16,603 nucleotides of DNA from Pseudobdellovibrionaceae bacterium (GTDB lineage Bacteria; Bdellovibrionota; Bdellovibrionia; Bdellovibrionales; Bdellovibrionaceae). The notes below the pieces were generated by a model, which worked only from the letters and a program-made list of their open reading frames with translations, was not told where the DNA came from and searched no databases. The stretch spans positions 1 to 16,603 of the forward strand of contig JADJYV010000001.1 in assembly GCA_016719575.1 (NCBI GenBank). Reading direction: 5' to 3'. The position numbers were made by a program, and so were the translations under genes. Shown here one piece after another: positions 14,691 to 16,603 of the stretch (positions are counted from its first letter, which is position 1; each line of letters starts with the position of its first letter).

Positions 14691-15922
14691 AGGATCACCT
14701 CATTAAATTTGTTATCAAGGATGAGAATTCGTCCCAATGCTTCTAGAGCTTCAAGCTCCGAAGCATTTCTTCTCTCGCCGAGGTCAAAAAGTTGTCTGTG
14801 AGCTTCGATTACGAGAGAGCTTGGAACGAGACCTTTGAAGAATTGTCTTTCAAGCTGTTCATGTTTTTCGTTAACAATATTGAGACTAAGAGAAGTTTTA
14901 AGACTTTGAATTGTCTGGTTGTATCGGTTCACAAGTTCTGCGCGCGTTGCAGCCGATTTTCTTTTCGCTAGATCTGCTCCCATTTCAGCTTCTAAAAGTC
15001 TCTGAGCACTGTAAGCCCTGCCTGCGCCGTTTTGACTAAACACGGGTAGAGGCATTGATAGACCAAGACCCACAAACGTCGTTGACTCGCCATTTTCTTT
15101 GACGGTTTTCATCGAAGGACCAAGTTTGAGATCCGGCCACGACTCTCCTTCTGCTTTTTGCTTCTGACTTCTTGCAAGTTTGAGATCAGCCAGAGCTGCG
15201 CGCACTTGCGGAGATTCCTCGCTTGGTGAGGCACTTTCCACTGAGGGCCATATTTGTTTCACGGGAGGAAGATTTTTAGACAGGAGAGTTCTTGAAAGTC
15301 CGGTTATGGCAGTGAGTGCTTGAAAGAGTTTTTCTTCATCGGCCTTTAATTTTGTAAACCTAAGTTGATGGTCTGCGAGTGACATCTTGAAGACGGACAA
15401 AGACACATCTTGTTCAGGCGACAGTGCAGGACGTTTTTGAAACTGCTTTACAATTTTAGAAAAAGTCTCAACCGATTCCTCTTCGATATGAATCTCACTT
15501 TTGAGATGAGAAAGTCGATAGAGGCTCAACATGAGTTCAAGTCTTGCCTGGTAAACTCCCAGGTCTCGGCCAGCCCTCGCTCTTTCAATTTCACTTTGAG
15601 CTTCGTTTATTAAAGCGTCCCTTTTACCGCCAAGCCTCAAGGTAAATAGAAGAGACGCATTAGTCTCAGACCTTTCAGAGCCCTTTGAAACGGTATCAGC
15701 ATCAAGTTCAGGGTTTAGCCACTGACTTGCGACGCCTTCTAGTTTTTGGGCTGACTTCAGCTGCTGTTCGGAAATTTGTATCTCCGAGGAATGCTTTTCT
15801 GCGCAGCGAACTAACTCCGAATAGTTAGCAGCCTTGCAATCGGTTGCTGAATCAGCTGCCCCCCCCAACAGCGGCAACGAAAGCACAACTAGAGGTACAA
15901 AAAATAATTGGATCTTTCTCAT
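14687..15922 (-). CDS. czcC: CzcC-type outer-membrane efflux channel protein
   Basis: A 411-residue TolC-fold outer-membrane factor, close to the usual 400-430. I place the start at ATG 15920-15922, which gives the signal peptide MRKIQLFFVPLVVLSLPLL and has GGGAGAA about 9 bases upstream; an ATG 25 codons earlier lacks these. Two long helical repeats follow, each beginning with a strand-forming piece. FTLRLGGKRDALINEAQSEI near residues 95-115 is the typical CzcC motif after the first strands, and GLGLSMPLPVFSQNGAGRAY is the matching one in the second half. Trimers form the channel through which the CzcA pump expels metal. A run of eight G at codons 19-22 (15859-15866) could cause frame slippage. 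Its stop overlaps the next start in ATGA. Confidence 0.9.
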   Translation of the reverse strand: MRKIQLFFVPLVVLSLPLLGGAADSATDCKAANYSELVRCAEKHSSEIQISEQQLKSAQKLEGVASQWLNPELDADTVSKGSERSETNASLLFTLRLGGKRDALINEAQSEIERARAGRDLGVYQARLELMLSLYRLSHLKSEIHIEEESVETFSKIVKQFQKRPALSPEQDVSLSVFKMSLADHQLRFTKLKADEEKLFQALTAITGLSRTLLSKNLPPVKQIWPSVESASPSEESPQVRAALADLKLARSQKQKAEGESWPDLKLGPSMKTVKENGESTTFVGLGLSMPLPVFSQNGAGRAYSAQRLLEAEMGADLAKRKSAATRAELVNRYNQTIQSLKTSLSLNIVNEKHEQLERQFFKGLVPSSLVIEAHRQLFDLGERRNASELEALEALGRILILDNKFNEVIL

Positions 15923-16051
15923 AACGAGGTTCTCCCTAAAATCGTCCTCAAATAATTGAAGAACGCCTGAGAAGTGCCGCAGGAAAGTCCACGGCAAATC
16001 AGTTGCACAAGGTTAATTGTTTTGGATTAAAATTAGAGCCGTAGCCGTGTT

Positions 16052-16411
16052 TTAAGCGATTGGCGGGCGAAAAGGGCTTGTTTGAAAATCAAAAATGATG
16101 ACAGCCATAGTTGTGAACGTCAGAACCTGTGGCGGATTGAAAGTTGAAAAGAGAAGCGAAGAACCCAAGGTAAAAGCACAATGACCTAAATGACAGTTGC
16201 GACAAGTAGAGTTACTGTGGTGACAATCGGAATCCTTCTTACCATCTTCATTTAAACCTTCATGCTGGTAGTTCTGATGCTGTTCTGTTGCAGAAGAGAC
16301 TGTACTGTAGGTCTGTTTAGACGAAAGACTCTCAGCGCAAGAGTTTCGGGCTTGGCTCATAACGCCTATAAAAGTGATAAATGAAAAAACCCATGCAATC
16401 GTCAGCTTCAA
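16052..16411 (-). CDS. CzcI-like small secreted His/Cys protein
   Basis: A 119-residue protein starting at TTG 16411, with AGAGGT 4 bases upstream; no ATG is suitable. MKLTIAWVFSFITFIGVMSQA is a signal peptide. The middle is His-rich, with the motif DCHHSNSTCRNCHLGHCAF at about residues 61-79, where C-x-x-C-H matches the CxxCH of CzcI-type proteins. A weakly hydrophobic stretch LTFTTMAVIIFDF follows, and the end SPFRPPIA resembles the arginine/proline tail of that group. In Cupriavidus czcI lies directly upstream of czcC and affects czc expression, the same place as here. A direct role is not shown. It is first in the cluster, with 129 unremarkable bases before czcC. Function is inferred from position and motif. 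Confidence 0.68.
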   Translation of the reverse strand: MKLTIAWVFSFITFIGVMSQARNSCAESLSSKQTYSTVSSATEQHQNYQHEGLNEDGKKDSDCHHSNSTCRNCHLGHCAFTLGSSLLFSTFNPPQVLTFTTMAVIIFDFQTSPFRPPIA

Positions 16412-16429
16412 TTGTACCTCTGGAAGCTA

Positions 16430-16457
16430 AGAATAGTTGATTTTTCATGGTTGTCAA
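16430..16457 (-). promoter_or_regulatory. Sigma70-like promoter of the czc cluster
   Basis: On the minus strand TTGACA (16452-16457) is followed after 16 bases by TATTCT (16430-16435), 18 bases before the TTG start of the first gene, which implies a very short leader. Just upstream, TATCC (16461-16465) and GGATA (16475-16479) form an imperfect palindrome around CCCAGGGGG-like bases, a possible operator. Confidence 0.55.
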
Positions 16458-16490
16458 TGGTATCCCCAGGGGGAGGATAGGTTATTTCGC

Positions 16491-16598
16491 ATGGCAAAAA
16501 AAATCTCAGATCGGCACAAGCATGTTCCCCACCGCGAGCCAGATTCAAAGCATCTTATTGCGGAGCTTGAAACTGTAATCAAGAGGGCACTCCGATAG
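16491..16598 (+). CDS. Possible 35-residue peptide divergent from czc
   Basis: A short frame reads MAKKISDRHKHVPHREPDSK then HLIAELETVIKRALR and a TAG at 16596-16598. Five His residues and a predicted amphipathic end helix recall the N-terminus of small metal-sensing repressors, but it is far too short for one. GGGGGAGG lies upstream but about 14 bases from the ATG, too far to be optimal. It could be a real small protein, a fragment or chance. Confidence 0.33.
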   Translation: MAKKISDRHKHVPHREPDSKHLIAELETVIKRALR

Positions 16599-16603
16599 CC
16601 TTT

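Overview
The window looks like the chromosome of a Gram-negative bacterium, probably a Bdellovibrio-like member of the Bdellovibrionota. That assignment is an inference from the style of several proteins (HNH endonuclease, AmpG-like transporter, short CzcB-like protein), not from a marker gene. No tool or database was used, so every family call rests on recognised motifs and layout.

Positions 1-4829 form a zone of broken genes. It holds the start of an FKBP/SlyD-type prolyl isomerase (minus strand, running off the left edge), an HNH endonuclease (plus), an adenosine-deaminase-like hydrolase overlapping an AmpG-like transporter (plus), and a lipoprotein of unknown function (minus, convergent with ampG). 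Each carries single-base indels, and at least one carries a nonsense change. The reading frames can nevertheless be stitched together almost end to end. This is either recent decay or locally poor sequence.

A tRNA-Ser(GGA) gene at 4990-5080 marks a sharp change: to its right, genes are mostly intact. Positions 5081-8372 resemble the accessory part of an integrated element. They hold a three-copy 11-bp repeat and an inverted repeat ahead of an XRE regulator and a possible ribbon-helix-helix protein, then an ArdA antirestriction gene on the opposite strand, an unknown gene split by one frameshift at a run of six A, and a 52-residue one-span membrane protein. Two non-coding segments, one upstream of ardA and one upstream of the frameshifted gene, share an ordered set of motifs and hairpins. 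The second is bounded by perfect 14-bp inverted repeats. No integrase or second attachment site is visible.

Positions 8373-16411 are a heavy-metal efflux cluster, all on the minus strand: a CzcI-like secreted His/Cys protein, the outer-membrane channel CzcC, a short CzcB-like protein, the inner-membrane RND pump CzcA, a small His/Cys-rich periplasmic protein, and a Zn/Cd/Pb P-type ATPase. The P-type ATPase would move metal from cytoplasm to periplasm, and the RND system would then export it across the outer membrane. A sigma70-like promoter lies just upstream of the first gene. Intrinsic hairpins inside the cluster may tune downstream expression. No recognisable metal-responsive regulator lies in the window.
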